A stretch of DNA of 41,799 bases from Clostridia bacterium. Its GTDB lineage: Bacteria > Bacillota > Clostridia > Oscillospirales > Acutalibacteraceae. The position numbers and the translations under genes were made by a program. The stretch is taken from positions 1 to 41,799 of the forward strand of contig JAFTCG010000001.1 of NCBI GenBank assembly GCA_017454815.1. Direction: 5' to 3'. Numbering within the stretch: position 1 is the first letter of the stretch; each line of letters opens with the position of its first letter. The notes under the pieces were generated by a model. That model ran no database searches. It worked only from the letters and a program-made list of their open reading frames with translations, and had not been told where the DNA came from. This document shows, piece by piece, positions 7,854-15,997 of the stretch.

Positions 7854-9467
7854 ATGTTGCAGGGAATCGGCGCTTCGCCGGGATACGGTATCGGCAAAGC
7901 GATCATCATAGAAGATGCAAATCTGGACTATTCTTCCGTGAAATACTCCGGAGCGCAGGAAGAAAAAGACAGGCTTTACAAGGCTGTCGAACAGTTCAAC
8001 GAAGAGACGAGAGAAATGGCGGAAGGCCTCAAAAAGAGCGCCGGCGAGAAGGAAGCGGAGATCCTTGAGGGTCATATCACAATGCTTGCCGATCCGTTTA
8101 TGCTCTCTCAGATGGAGGAAAACATTGATTCGGGAGCGGTTGCCGAAGCGGCTGTTGACACCGTTTGCACAATGTTTTACGATATGTTTGCGGCGATAGA
8201 GGACGAGATGATGCGCCAGAGAGCGTCCGACGTCAAGGACATCAAGGACACCCTTATTAAGATCCTTCTCGGCGTCAAGAGCATAGACATTTCGGCTGTT
8301 GCGAAAGATTCGATACTCATCGCAAACGATTTTACCCCATCGATGACAAGCCAGATCAATGGCGACAACGTCGCGGCGATCATTACGGAAGTCGGCGGAG
8401 TTACCTCCCACAGTGCGATCCTTGCGAGAGCTATGGGCATCCCGGCTTCGCTTTCTGCGCCGAATTGCATGAACGTCATCCAGAACGGCGATATGCTCAT
8501 CGTCGACGGATTCAAGGGTAAGGTTTATATCAACCCTTCGGACGACGAGATCAACGAATTCAGGCAAAAGCAGAAGGTCTACCTTGAAGAAAAAGAGGGG
8601 CTCAAAGTTTATTTCAACAAAAAAACCGTCACAAAAAGCGGTCTTGTCAAAAAAGTTTACGGCAACATCGGCAAACCCGACGACGCTCAGAACGTCATCC
8701 AGAACGGCGGCGAGGGAATAGGACTTTTCAGGACGGAATTCCTGTTCATGGACAGGGATCATGAGCCGACCGAAGAAGAACAGTTTGAGGCATATTCGAC
8801 CGTTGCAAAGACGATGGACGGTAAAGAGGTCATTATCAGAACACTCGACATCGGCGGCGACAAGGCGATAGATTATCTGAAGATCGGCAGGGAAGACAAC
8901 CCGTTTTTGGGATTCAGGGCGATTCGATATTGCCTTAAAAACAAAGAGCTTTACAAAAAGCAGATCAGATCCATCCTCCGCGCGGCGTGCTTTGGCGACA
9001 TAAAGATCATGCTTCCGCTTGTTACCTGCCTTGAAGAAGTCAGACAGGCGAAGGAGCTCATCGCCGAATGCGAACAGGAGCTCGAAAACGAGGGCATCAA
9101 GTACAGAAAAGCGCCCCTCGGAGTTATGATCGAAACTCCATCAGCGGCGATCATTTCCGATTTGCTCGCGAAAGAAGTTGAGTTTTTCTCCATCGGCACG
9201 AACGATCTGACGGGATACACTATGGCTGTCGACAGAGGCAACGCAAACGTAAGCCACCTTTACGATGTTTTCCAGCCGTCGGTACTGCGCGCGATAGAGA
9301 TGACCATCAAGAACGCAAAAGCGGCAGGGATAATGGTCGGCATGTGCGGAGAAGCGGCGGCAAACGAGCTGCTCATTCCAAAGCTCGTTGAGTGGGGACT
9401 TGACGAATTCTCGGTTACCCCGTCATCTATATTGAAAACAAGAAAAACCATTTGCGAGTGCGAATGA
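7854..9467 (+). CDS. ptsI: Phosphoenolpyruvate-protein phosphotransferase, enzyme I
   Basis: Transfers phosphate from phosphoenolpyruvate to HPr, the first step of all PTS uptake. 537 residues, slightly shorter than the usual 570. N-terminal motif GIGASPGYGIGKAI; phospho-accepting His186 in GGVTSHSAILARAMGIPA; PEP-binding barrel motifs GIGLFRTEFLFMDR and FFSIGTNDLTGYTMAVDRGN; catalytic Cys in MVGMCGEAAA. It is the last gene of the fructose operon and ends at a strong terminator. It is the only enzyme I gene in this window. Confidence 0.97.
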   Translation: MLQGIGASPGYGIGKAIIIEDANLDYSSVKYSGAQEEKDRLYKAVEQFNEETREMAEGLKKSAGEKEAEILEGHITMLADPFMLSQMEENIDSGAVAEAAVDTVCTMFYDMFAAIEDEMMRQRASDVKDIKDTLIKILLGVKSIDISAVAKDSILIANDFTPSMTSQINGDNVAAIITEVGGVTSHSAILARAMGIPASLSAPNCMNVIQNGDMLIVDGFKGKVYINPSDDEINEFRQKQKVYLEEKEGLKVYFNKKTVTKSGLVKKVYGNIGKPDDAQNVIQNGGEGIGLFRTEFLFMDRDHEPTEEEQFEAYSTVAKTMDGKEVIIRTLDIGGDKAIDYLKIGREDNPFLGFRAIRYCLKNKELYKKQIRSILRAACFGDIKIMLPLVTCLEEVRQAKELIAECEQELENEGIKYRKAPLGVMIETPSAAIISDLLAKEVEFFSIGTNDLTGYTMAVDRGNANVSHLYDVFQPSVLRAIEMTIKNAKAAGIMVGMCGEAAANELLIPKLVEWGLDEFSVTPSSILKTRKTICECE

Positions 9468-9477
9468 CATGAATACT

Positions 9478-9506
9478 GAAAGCCGTCGGCTCAGCCGACG
9501 GCTTTC
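9478..9506. terminator. Bidirectional terminator between ptsI and the UDG gene
   Basis: Perfect 13-bp stem, GAAAGCCGTCGGC / GCCGACGGCTTTC, with loop TCA. The A/T-rich ends of the stem and its place between convergent genes suit termination in both directions. Confidence 0.9.
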
Positions 9507-9510
9507 ATAT

Positions 9511-10056
9511 TTACGCTTCTTCAAGTTTATCCCGCAGCTTGATAAAATCTTCAAACGCGAGCGGCTTATTGTTCGGGTTTCGCAAAAGCGCGGCGGGGTG
9601 GAACGTGCCCATCATCAGCACACCGTTTTTTTCAAAGAAAACGCCGTGTTCCTGCGTGACCTTGAAGTCCGGCGAGATCAACCTCTGCGCCGAGATTCTT
9701 CCGAGGCAGACGATAACCTTCGGGTTGATGAGCCTGACCTGTTCGCGAAGCCAGTCGATGCAGAGATCCTGTTCTTCGGGCAGGGGATCCCTGTTTTTCG
9801 GAGGTCTGCATTTTACGATATTTGCAATGTATATGTTTTCGTTGCGGTCGAGCTCAACGCATTTGAGCATGGCGTCCAGGAGCTTTCCGCTCCTGCCGAC
9901 GAAGGGCTCGCCCTGCAGATCCTCGTTTTCGCCGGGTCCCTCGCCGACGAACATCACCTTTGCCTTTTCGTTGCCGATGCCGAAAACGAGATTAGTCCTC
10001 GTCTTGCAAAGGGAACATTTTTCGCATTTTTCGCATTCTGTTTTCAGCTCATTCAT
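9511..10056 (-). CDS. Uracil-DNA glycosylase, family 4 (Fe-S type)
   Basis: Removes uracil from DNA at the start of base excision repair. 181 residues. The Cys-rich N-terminus (ECEKCEKCSLCKTRTN) and later cysteines fit the 4Fe-4S cluster of family 4 enzymes. Motifs are VGEGPGENEDLQGEPFVGR, IVKCRPPKNRDP and FHPAALLRNP. I prefer ATG 10056, 9 nt behind AGGTG, over the in-frame GTG at 10068, because the family N-terminus is a short helix before the first cysteines. It stands alone, convergent with ptsI and divergent from pduL. Confidence 0.93.
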   Translation of the reverse strand: MNELKTECEKCEKCSLCKTRTNLVFGIGNEKAKVMFVGEGPGENEDLQGEPFVGRSGKLLDAMLKCVELDRNENIYIANIVKCRPPKNRDPLPEEQDLCIDWLREQVRLINPKVIVCLGRISAQRLISPDFKVTQEHGVFFEKNGVLMMGTFHPAALLRNPNNKPLAFEDFIKLRDKLEEA

Positions 10057-10128
10057 GTCTTTGTACACCTAAAACCCCCCTGACAGGTATATCATATCAT
10101 AATTTGCGGAAAAATTCACCTGTTTTAC

Positions 10129-10157
10129 TTGAAAAAAATTCAAAAAAGGTTTATTAT
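10129..10157 (+). promoter_or_regulatory. Predicted promoter of pduL
   Basis: -35 TTGAAA (10129-10134), 17-nt spacer, -10 TATTAT (10152-10157). GGAGGAAGAATAA follows as ribosome binding site of pduL. Confidence 0.75.
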
Positions 10158-10201
10158 ATTGAGCGTAGCAAAAAAGATAAATTATTTTGGAGGAAGAATA
10201 A

Positions 10202-10777
10202 ATGAAAAAAGAAATTTTAGTCGAAACGTCTGCAAGACATCTTCACGTTTCACAGCAGGATCTTGAAACTCTCTTCGGCGAAGGCTATCAGCTCACTCCC
10301 AAAAAAGATCTTTCTCAGCCCGGACAGTTCGCCTGCGAAGAGAGAGTACAGGTCATCGGCCCCAAGAGCAGTTTTGCCGCGGTTTCCATCCTCGGCCCCG
10401 TCAGAAAGAACACTCAGGTCGAGCTTTCCGCGACCGACGCGCGCTCCATCGGCATCAAAGCTCCCATCCGTGAATCCGGCGACGTCGCAGGCAGCGGCGC
10501 ATGCAAGCTCGTTGGCCCCAAGGGCGAGGTTGAACTTTCCGAAGGCGTTATCGTTGCGAAGAGACATATCCACGCCACTCCCGCAGACGCCGAGAAGTAC
10601 GGCCTTAAGGATAACCAGATCGTCAACGTTAAGCTCGAAACAGAGGGCAGAACTCTCGTTTTCGGCGACGTAGTCGTCAGAGTCAGCCCCAACTACGCAT
10701 GGGCAATGCATATCGACACCGACGAAGCCAACGCCGCTTCGGCAACTCCCGGCCTCATGGGCGAGATAATTGATTGA
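10202..10777 (+). CDS. pduL: Phosphate acyltransferase, PduL type
   Basis: Converts an acyl-CoA (acetyl or propionyl) and phosphate to acyl phosphate; in many clostridia it replaces Pta in acetate formation. 191 residues. It shows the two repeated PduL motifs with metal-binding histidines, ETSARHLHVS and VAKRHIHATP, plus LSQPGQFACEERV and ILGPVRKNTQVELSATDAR. There is no N-terminal shell-targeting extension and no microcompartment genes nearby, so a housekeeping role is likely. It is a single gene with its own promoter; no acetate kinase gene is adjacent. Confidence 0.92.
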   Translation: MKKEILVETSARHLHVSQQDLETLFGEGYQLTPKKDLSQPGQFACEERVQVIGPKSSFAAVSILGPVRKNTQVELSATDARSIGIKAPIRESGDVAGSGACKLVGPKGEVELSEGVIVAKRHIHATPADAEKYGLKDNQIVNVKLETEGRTLVFGDVVVRVSPNYAWAMHIDTDEANAASATPGLMGEIID

Positions 10778-10781
10778 AAAT

Positions 10782-10802
10782 TGAATATTTTTTGAATATT
10801 CA
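10782..10802 (+). terminator. Possible weak terminator after pduL
   Basis: TGAATATT / AATATTCA, an 8-bp A/T-only stem with a T-rich loop, 5 nt after the pduL stop. No T-run follows the stem, so termination would be inefficient. Confidence 0.3.
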
Positions 10803-10845
10803 TAAGCGTTTATCTCATAAAGTTCCCATCGGACGAAAATAATCA

Positions 10846-10874
10846 TTGACAAGTATAATCATTTAATGTATAAT
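10846..10874 (+). promoter_or_regulatory. Predicted promoter of the amino acid ABC operon
   Basis: Perfect consensus: TTGACA (10846-10851), 17-nt spacer, TATAAT (10869-10874), followed by AAAAGGAG before the first gene. Confidence 0.88.
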
Positions 10875-10903
10875 TATAAAAAAATTTAAAAGGAGTCATC
10901 ACT

Positions 10904-11701
10904 ATGAAGAAAATCATTTCCATCGCACTCGTAGTTGTTCTCGCAGTTTCAATGCTCGCAACTTTCGCGGCTTGCGGAACAAAACAGGAAACTGAAAAAC
11001 CGGCAGACACAAAAACAACTCTTGTCATGGCTACAAACGCAAAGTTTCCACCGTATGAATTTTACGGTGATGATGGCAATTTGACAGGAATAGATGTTGA
11101 GATCGCAGGCAAAATTGCCGAAAAACTCGGTATGAAACTTGAAATTGTAGATGTTGAGTTTGACACAATTATCGCCGGCGTTGCTGGAATTAATGGAGAA
11201 GCAAAATATGACATCGGTATGGCAGGTATGACTATAACTGAAGAAAGAAAAAAGAGCGTTAATTTCTCCGAAACATATCAGACAGCAAAACAGGTCGTTA
11301 TCGTTAAGGCTGATTCCAAAATAGTAGATCCCAAGGAAGATATCAAATCTGACGGATCAATGAAGATTGGGGTGCAGCTTGGCACGACTGGTGATATCTA
11401 TGCTGTAGATGCTTATGGTAAAGATAATGTTGTTGAGTTTGAAAGTGGTGCAGATGCAGTTCAGGCACTTGTAAATGATAAAGTTCAGGCTGTAATCATT
11501 GATAACGAGCCTGCAAAGAATTATGTAAAAACAATCGACGGTACGAAAATTCTTGATGTTGCATTCGAAGATGAAAAATATGCAATTTGCGTTAATAAAA
11601 ACAACAGCGAACTTCTTGAAAAAATCAATGCCGCTCTTGCAGAGCTCAAAGCTGACGGCACTCTTCAGTCTATCATTGACAAATACATCAAAGCGGAATA
11701 A
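10904..11701 (+). CDS. Polar amino acid ABC transporter, substrate-binding lipoprotein
   Basis: Extracytoplasmic solute-binding family 3 protein, 265 residues. A lipoprotein signal peptide (1-23) ends in the lipobox LATFAACG. The mature domain starts VMATNAKFPPYEFYGDDGNL and includes GIDVEIAGKIAEKLG and AGMTITEERKKSVNFSETY, typical of cystine/glutamine/glutamate-type binding proteins. The exact ligand cannot be told from sequence. It is followed by permease and ATPase genes. From about 11030 the gene is visibly richer in A/T-ending codons than its neighbours. Confidence 0.93.
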   Translation: MKKIISIALVVVLAVSMLATFAACGTKQETEKPADTKTTLVMATNAKFPPYEFYGDDGNLTGIDVEIAGKIAEKLGMKLEIVDVEFDTIIAGVAGINGEAKYDIGMAGMTITEERKKSVNFSETYQTAKQVVIVKADSKIVDPKEDIKSDGSMKIGVQLGTTGDIYAVDAYGKDNVVEFESGADAVQALVNDKVQAVIIDNEPAKNYVKTIDGTKILDVAFEDEKYAICVNKNNSELLEKINAALAELKADGTLQSIIDKYIKAE

Positions 11702-11717
11702 TAATCGCTGAAAACCC

Positions 11718-11754
11718 AAAACAACAGGGCGGTGCAGATCATCGCCCTTGTTTT
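11718..11754 (+). terminator. Hairpin between binding protein and permease genes
   Basis: AAAACAACAGGGCG pairs with CGCCCTTGTTTT (one 2-nt bulge), followed by ACTTTT. Such a partial terminator after a binding-protein gene would let it be made in excess over the membrane components. Confidence 0.65.
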
Positions 11755-11774
11755 ACTTTTCGGAGGTGTGACGA

Positions 11775-12509
11775 ATGAACGATTTTTTTGCCTCGGTGGT
11801 GGATAAATTTACCCGTTGCTTTATTGCAAAAAGCTATTGGAAAATGATATTGCAAGGGTTTAGAGACTCTTTGATAATAACATTCTTTTCAATAATTTTG
11901 GGGTTATTGATAGGTGTCATTCTTGCTACCATAAGAACATCTTATGACAAGAATGAAGAATCGTTGAAGATTAAAGGCGGAATAGGATACTGGTCTCTGA
12001 AGATTTTAAATAGTTTATGTAAAGCATATATTGCTGTCATTAGAGGTGTTCCAGTCGTTGTACAGTTATTGATATGGTACTTTATAATACTTGCAACACA
12101 GAAAAATAGTATTATTGTTGCCGTTGCTGCTTTTGGTGTCAACTCCGGCGCATACGTTGCGGAGATTTTCAGAGGCGGTATTATGTCCGTTGACGTCGGA
12201 CAGTTTGAAGCGGGCAGATCGCTTGGCTTCAACTATGTTCAGACGATGATCCATATTATTATCCCTCAGGCGTTCAAGACCGTTTTGCCTACACTCCTCA
12301 ACGAGTTTATTGCTGTTCTTAAAGAAACATCAATTGCGGGTTATGTAGGAATAACCGATTTGACCAGAGCGGGGGCTATAATCAGGGCACAGACCTTTGA
12401 AGCGTTTATGCCTCTAATTGCCGTTGCGATAATCTACCTTGTTACGGTAATTGTTCTTACGGCATTATTCACAAGGATCGAGAGGAGGTTGAGGAACAGT
12501 GAACGGTGA
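11775..12509 (+). CDS. Polar amino acid ABC transporter, permease
   Basis: 244-residue inner-membrane subunit of the HisM/GlnP family with about five membrane segments. The EAA loop that contacts the ATPase is visible as [20 protein letters not shown], and [13 protein letters not shown] is the conserved segment before it. GGAGGTGTGACG precedes the ATG. It overlaps the ATPase gene by 11 nt. Codon use changes inside the gene: A/T-rich up to about 12130, then like the flanking genome, which suggests a recombination boundary. Confidence 0.93.
   Translation: MNDFFASVVDKFTRCFIAKSYWKMILQGFRDSLIITFFSIILGLLIGVILATIRTSYDKNEESLKIKGGIGYWSLKILNSLCKAYIAVIRGVPVVVQLLIWYFIILATQKNSIIVAVAAFGVNSGAYVAEIFRGGIMSVDVGQFEAGRSLGFNYVQTMIHIIIPQAFKTVLPTLLNEFIAVLKETSIAGYVGITDLTRAGAIIRAQTFEAFMPLIAVAIIYLVTVIVLTALFTRIERRLRNSER
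12282..12282 (+). other. Approximate region where base composition changes within the ABC operon
   Basis: By eye, codons from about 11030 to about 12130 favour A/T third positions, whereas sequence from about 12140 onward resembles the genome at large. The point given is only a marker inside the permease gene after the change; the boundary itself is not sharply defined. Confidence 0.25.
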
Positions 12510-13242
12510 TGTACTCATTAAAGTAATAGACCTAAAAAAACACTATCTCGGCGGAAAAGTCAAGGCTCTTGACGGGATCAATGTCGAGATCCAAACGGGC
12601 GAAGTCGTTGTTATAATCGGCCCTTCCGGCAGCGTAAAATCGACTCTCCTGCGCTCGCTCAACCTGCTTGAAATACCGACGGGCGGTTCTATCATTTTTG
12701 AGGGCGTGGACATCTGTGACCCGAAACAGAACATCAATCTCCACCGTCAGAAGATGGGAATGGTTTTCCAGCATTTCAACCTTTTCGCAAACATGAACAT
12801 CATCGATAACATGACCATTGCGCCGAGAAAACGGCTGAAAAAATCGAAGGACGAAGCGACTGAAAAGGCGATGGAGCTCCTGAAGAGAGTCGGGCTTGCC
12901 GACAGGGCGAACGACTATCCCAGCCAGCTTTCCGGCGGACAGAAGCAGAGAATTGCAATCGTCCGCGCGCTTTGCATGGAACCCGACGTGATGCTCTTTG
13001 ACGAGCCGACGTCCGCGCTCGACCCCGAAATGGTAGGCGAAGTTCTGGACGTCATGAAATCTCTCGCAAAATCCGGCACGACGATGATCGTCGTAACGCA
13101 CGAGATGGGATTTGCAAAAGAAGTCGGCAACAGAGTCATCTTCATGGACGGCGGAAAGATAATCGAGGAGGGTACTCCGCAGGAGATTTTTGAAAACCCG
13201 CAGAGCGACCGACTTAAATCTTTCCTCGCAAAAGTGCTTTAA
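12499..13242 (+). CDS. Polar amino acid ABC transporter, ATPase with altered Walker A
   Basis: 247 residues, GlnQ/HisP family. Walker A reads GPSGSVKST instead of GPSGSGKST, because codon 12634-12636 is GTA rather than a glycine codon. Everything else is intact: Q-loop FQHFNLF, signature LSGGQKQR, Walker [15 protein letters not shown] and switch VTHEMGF. The start is GTG 12499 inside the permease end, behind AGGAGG. Loss of this P-loop glycine usually harms ATP binding, so the protein may be impaired, or the base may be a sequencing error or strain mutation. The frame is otherwise undamaged. Confidence 0.93.
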   Translation: MNGDVLIKVIDLKKHYLGGKVKALDGINVEIQTGEVVVIIGPSGSVKSTLLRSLNLLEIPTGGSIIFEGVDICDPKQNINLHRQKMGMVFQHFNLFANMNIIDNMTIAPRKRLKKSKDEATEKAMELLKRVGLADRANDYPSQLSGGQKQRIAIVRALCMEPDVMLFDEPTSALDPEMVGEVLDVMKSLAKSGTTMIVVTHEMGFAKEVGNRVIFMDGGKIIEEGTPQEIFENPQSDRLKSFLAKVL

Positions 13243-13281
13243 GAGGCTCAATTGAATACTGTTTTTGATTAGCATAAGACT

Positions 13282-13313
13282 AAGAGGCGTCCTCAAAAAA
13301 GAGGACGCCTCTT
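13282..13313. terminator. Bidirectional terminator between ABC operon and bioY
   Basis: Perfect 13-bp stem AAGAGGCGTCCTC / GAGGACGCCTCTT with an AAAAAA loop. It serves the convergent ABC operon (plus) and bioY (minus). Confidence 0.9.
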
Positions 13314-13319
13314 GCTACA

Positions 13320-13895
13320 TTATTCGCTTTGTCTGAATTTTTCATTTAGATTCTTGAGCTTATTTCCGGCGAAAATACAGATCACGGCTTTCGCGGCGTC
13401 GAACGGTATGTAGGGGAGAGTCCCTGCCGTCAGCGCGCCGAGGAAGGTCATGTTCGCCTGGATCTTCAACCACACCGTGCCGAGCAAATAGCAGACGGCG
13501 ATGCCGAGCATGATGCCGAAGAACTGAATAAATTTCTTTTCGCTGAATCTTTCGATAAACAGCCCCGAGATCAGCGCGAGGAAAACGAAGCCTGCAAGAT
13601 AACCGCCTGTCGGCCCGATGATTTTTGCAAAACCTCCGCTGAAGCCGGAGAACACGGGCACGCCGAATGCGCCGAGCAGTAGGTATATGCAAACGCTCAA
13701 AGTTCCAAGCTTCCACCCGAGAACATAAACGCTCAGGAGAATCCCTACGATGCCCAGAGTGATCGGAACTGGGCTCAAAGGTATCGGGACACTGATCGGG
13801 CCGAGCGCACAGATGACCGCAGTCATGATCGCCGTTTTCGTGAGAGTGAAGACGTTGACGTTGTTCAGGCGTTTGGGTTTATTGGTCGGTTCCAT
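13320..13895 (-). CDS. bioY: Biotin transporter S component BioY
   Basis: Substrate-binding membrane subunit of an ECF biotin transporter, 191 residues and about six membrane segments. The N-terminus KTAIMTAVICALGPISVPIP and the motif IIGPTGGYLAGFVFLALI are BioY hallmarks. No EcfA/EcfT genes are in the window; a shared energising module elsewhere is usual. The start overlaps the end of the upstream small gene by 17 nt, so the two are translationally linked. Confidence 0.93.
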   Translation of the reverse strand: MEPTNKPKRLNNVNVFTLTKTAIMTAVICALGPISVPIPLSPVPITLGIVGILLSVYVLGWKLGTLSVCIYLLLGAFGVPVFSGFSGGFAKIIGPTGGYLAGFVFLALISGLFIERFSEKKFIQFFGIMLGIAVCYLLGTVWLKIQANMTFLGALTAGTLPYIPFDAAKAVICIFAGNKLKNLNEKFRQSE

Positions 13896-14139
13896 CTTCT
13901 TTTTTCGCTTCAGCGCCGGGCTTTTTCAGGAACTTCGGCACTGCGAAACACGCGCCAGCGATCAGAATTGCGGCAACGACGATGATAACAGGTACGATTT
14001 TCGACCTTTCGCCCGTCGTCGGCAGAACTGCCGCCGCGCTGTCGATGGCAAAGGAGTTGATGATCGCGCCCGCAAACACGCCGATAAACATCAGCGCCGC
14101 AAGGACGATCGCCACGATACGGATTGCATTTTTGCTCAT
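13879..14139 (-). CDS. Tiny LPXTG-like membrane protein
   Basis: 86 residues. A hydrophobic N-terminus resembling a signal peptide (7-27) is followed after about ten residues by LPTTGERSK (39-47), a second hydrophobic stretch (49-67) and a charged tail beginning KFLKKPG. That order, signal peptide, LPXTG with E after it, membrane span, basic residues, is a sortase sorting signal, yet almost no mature domain lies between. Alternatively it is a two-span membrane protein with a chance LPTTG. It lies between pgcA and bioY on the same strand. No function is assigned. Confidence 0.75.
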   Translation of the reverse strand: MSKNAIRIVAIVLAALMFIGVFAGAIINSFAIDSAAAVLPTTGERSKIVPVIIVVAAILIAGACFAVPKFLKKPGAEAKKEDGTDQ

Positions 14140-14157
14140 AAAACATTACCTGCCTTT

Positions 14158-15879
14158 TCAGTCGAGCCCGAGGAGAGTTTTCATATTAACGCTGATGTTT
14201 TCAACGGTCTCGTCGGATTCTTCGGGAGTGTTGCCGCAGACGATGACGTAGATTTTGATCTTCGGCTCCGTGCCCGACGGACGGACGACAACGATCGCAC
14301 CGTTTTGGAGATGATATTCGAGCACGTTGGACTTCGGAAGGTCGATCTGTTTTGTGATACCGCTTGCTGTTTCAACGCTCTTGCCGGCGAGATAATCAAG
14401 CGATTCCACGACTTTTGACGAAGCGATTTGGGCGGGAGCGTTTGCGCGCATTTTTTCCATGAGCGCTTTCATCTTTTCCATGCCCGACGCGCCTTCAAAC
14501 TGGAAGTTCAGGAGCGCATTCTTGTAGTAACCGTATTTTTTGAAAAGCTCTTCAAGCACTTGTGTCAGACGCTTGCCCTGATTTTTGTAATATGCCGCCA
14601 TCTCGCAGATGAGTGCGCTCGCAACGACGGCGTCCTTATCTCTGACGTGAGTTCCCGCAAGGTAGCCGTAGCTTTCTTCCATGCCCAGGACGTATTTGTC
14701 GGCTTCGCCTTCGCTTTCAAGCTTTGTGACGAATTCGCCGATATATTTGAATCCCGTCAGGAAATTCATCGTTTTACAGTCGTAGCTGTCTCCGATTTTT
14801 GCGATAAGATCGGAGGTGACGATAGTCTTGACGAGGTAAGAGCCCGGAAGGAGCTCGCCTGCTTCCTTCTTTTTGCGAAGAACGTAGTCGCACAGCAATG
14901 CGCCCGTTTCGTTGCCGTTGAGGAGTTGGAAGTTGTTGTTTCCAATGTTTACTGCGATGCCGACGCGGTCGCAGTCGGGGTCGGTCGCGAAGAGAAGGTC
15001 GGCGTTTTCCTTTTCGGAAAGTTTTATGGCGTATTCAAAAGCCTGCTGGATCTCCGGGTTCGGGAAAGGACAGGTCGGGAAATTGCCGTCCGGATTTTCC
15101 TGCTCCGGGACAACGGAGATGTTCTTGAATCCGAGCCTCTTAAGCATATGCCTGACGGGCTTGTTGCCGGTTCCGTTGAGGGGGGAATAGATGATTTTTA
15201 TGTCGCTTGAAGCGCAGATCTCGGGCGAACACTGCTTTGCGACCTCATCGTAGAAGCTGTTGAAAACGTCGCTGCCGATAATCTCGATTTTTCCGTGAGA
15301 AACGGCGTTGTCGAAATCGATCTCCTTTACGTCGGAGAAGATGTCGATCTTTTTGATGCAGTCATAAGTTTCGGCGGCGGCTTCGTCCGTCATCTGGTAG
15401 CCGTATTCGTTGTAGCATTTGTAGCCGTTGTATTTTGCGGGGTTGTGGCTGGCGGTGATCATGATGCCCGCCTTGCATTTGAGGTATCTTACGGCGTAGG
15501 ACAGCATCGGAGTCGGAACGAGTTCGGGGTAGATGTAGACCTTGATGCCGTTTGCGGCGAGAACGCCTGCGGCGCTTTTGGCGAAGATGTCGGATTTGAT
15601 CCTGGAGTCAAAAGCGATGGCTACGCTCGATTTTTCATATCTTGAATTCAGATAGTCGGCAAGCCCCTGTGTAGCACGGTTTACGGTGTAAACGTTGAGC
15701 CTGTTGGTGCCTGCGCCTATAACACCGCGCAGTCCGCCCGTTCCGAATTCGAGGTCGCTGTAAAAACGCTCATTGATCTGAGCGCTGTCGCCGTTTATCC
15801 TCTTGAGCTCCTCGGCAACGTCTTTGTCCTTGGTTGCGAATTTGCACCATTTTTCGTAAAGCATCATGATGTCTGACAT
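14158..15879 (-). CDS. pgcA: Phosphoglucomutase / phosphomannomutase (alpha-D-phosphohexomutase)
   Basis: Interconverts glucose 6-phosphate and glucose 1-phosphate for cell-envelope sugars and glycogen. 573 residues, typical of the PgcA group. Catalytic Ser is in MITASHNPAKYNGYKCY; metal loop FATDPDCDRVGIAV; sugar-binding EESYGYLAGTHVRDKDAV; phosphate-binding RPSGTEPKIKIYV near the C-terminus. Starting at ATG 15879 leaves AAAGGA at correct spacing; the upstream ATG 15888 touches that sequence. Substrate preference between glucose and mannose phosphates is not proven by sequence. Confidence 0.94.
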   Translation of the reverse strand: MSDIMMLYEKWCKFATKDKDVAEELKRINGDSAQINERFYSDLEFGTGGLRGVIGAGTNRLNVYTVNRATQGLADYLNSRYEKSSVAIAFDSRIKSDIFAKSAAGVLAANGIKVYIYPELVPTPMLSYAVRYLKCKAGIMITASHNPAKYNGYKCYNEYGYQMTDEAAAETYDCIKKIDIFSDVKEIDFDNAVSHGKIEIIGSDVFNSFYDEVAKQCSPEICASSDIKIIYSPLNGTGNKPVRHMLKRLGFKNISVVPEQENPDGNFPTCPFPNPEIQQAFEYAIKLSEKENADLLFATDPDCDRVGIAVNIGNNNFQLLNGNETGALLCDYVLRKKKEAGELLPGSYLVKTIVTSDLIAKIGDSYDCKTMNFLTGFKYIGEFVTKLESEGEADKYVLGMEESYGYLAGTHVRDKDAVVASALICEMAAYYKNQGKRLTQVLEELFKKYGYYKNALLNFQFEGASGMEKMKALMEKMRANAPAQIASSKVVESLDYLAGKSVETASGITKQIDLPKSNVLEYHLQNGAIVVVRPSGTEPKIKIYVIVCGNTPEESDETVENISVNMKTLLGLD

Positions 15880-15928
15880 AAAAATCATTCCTTTCGTCCG
15901 TTAATCGGAAAGCTAAATCAACGTATAC

Positions 15929-15957
15929 ATTTTATTCTTTATCATTTTCAAAGTCAA
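15929..15957 (-). promoter_or_regulatory. Predicted promoter of pgcA
   Basis: Minus strand: TTGACT (15952-15957), 17-nt spacer, TAAAAT (15929-15934). It separates pgcA-LPXTG-bioY transcription from the mnmE cluster. Confidence 0.7.
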
Positions 15958-15997
15958 GGCTTTTCAGAGCAATTCAAAGCAAAAACCGAAAGTGTTT

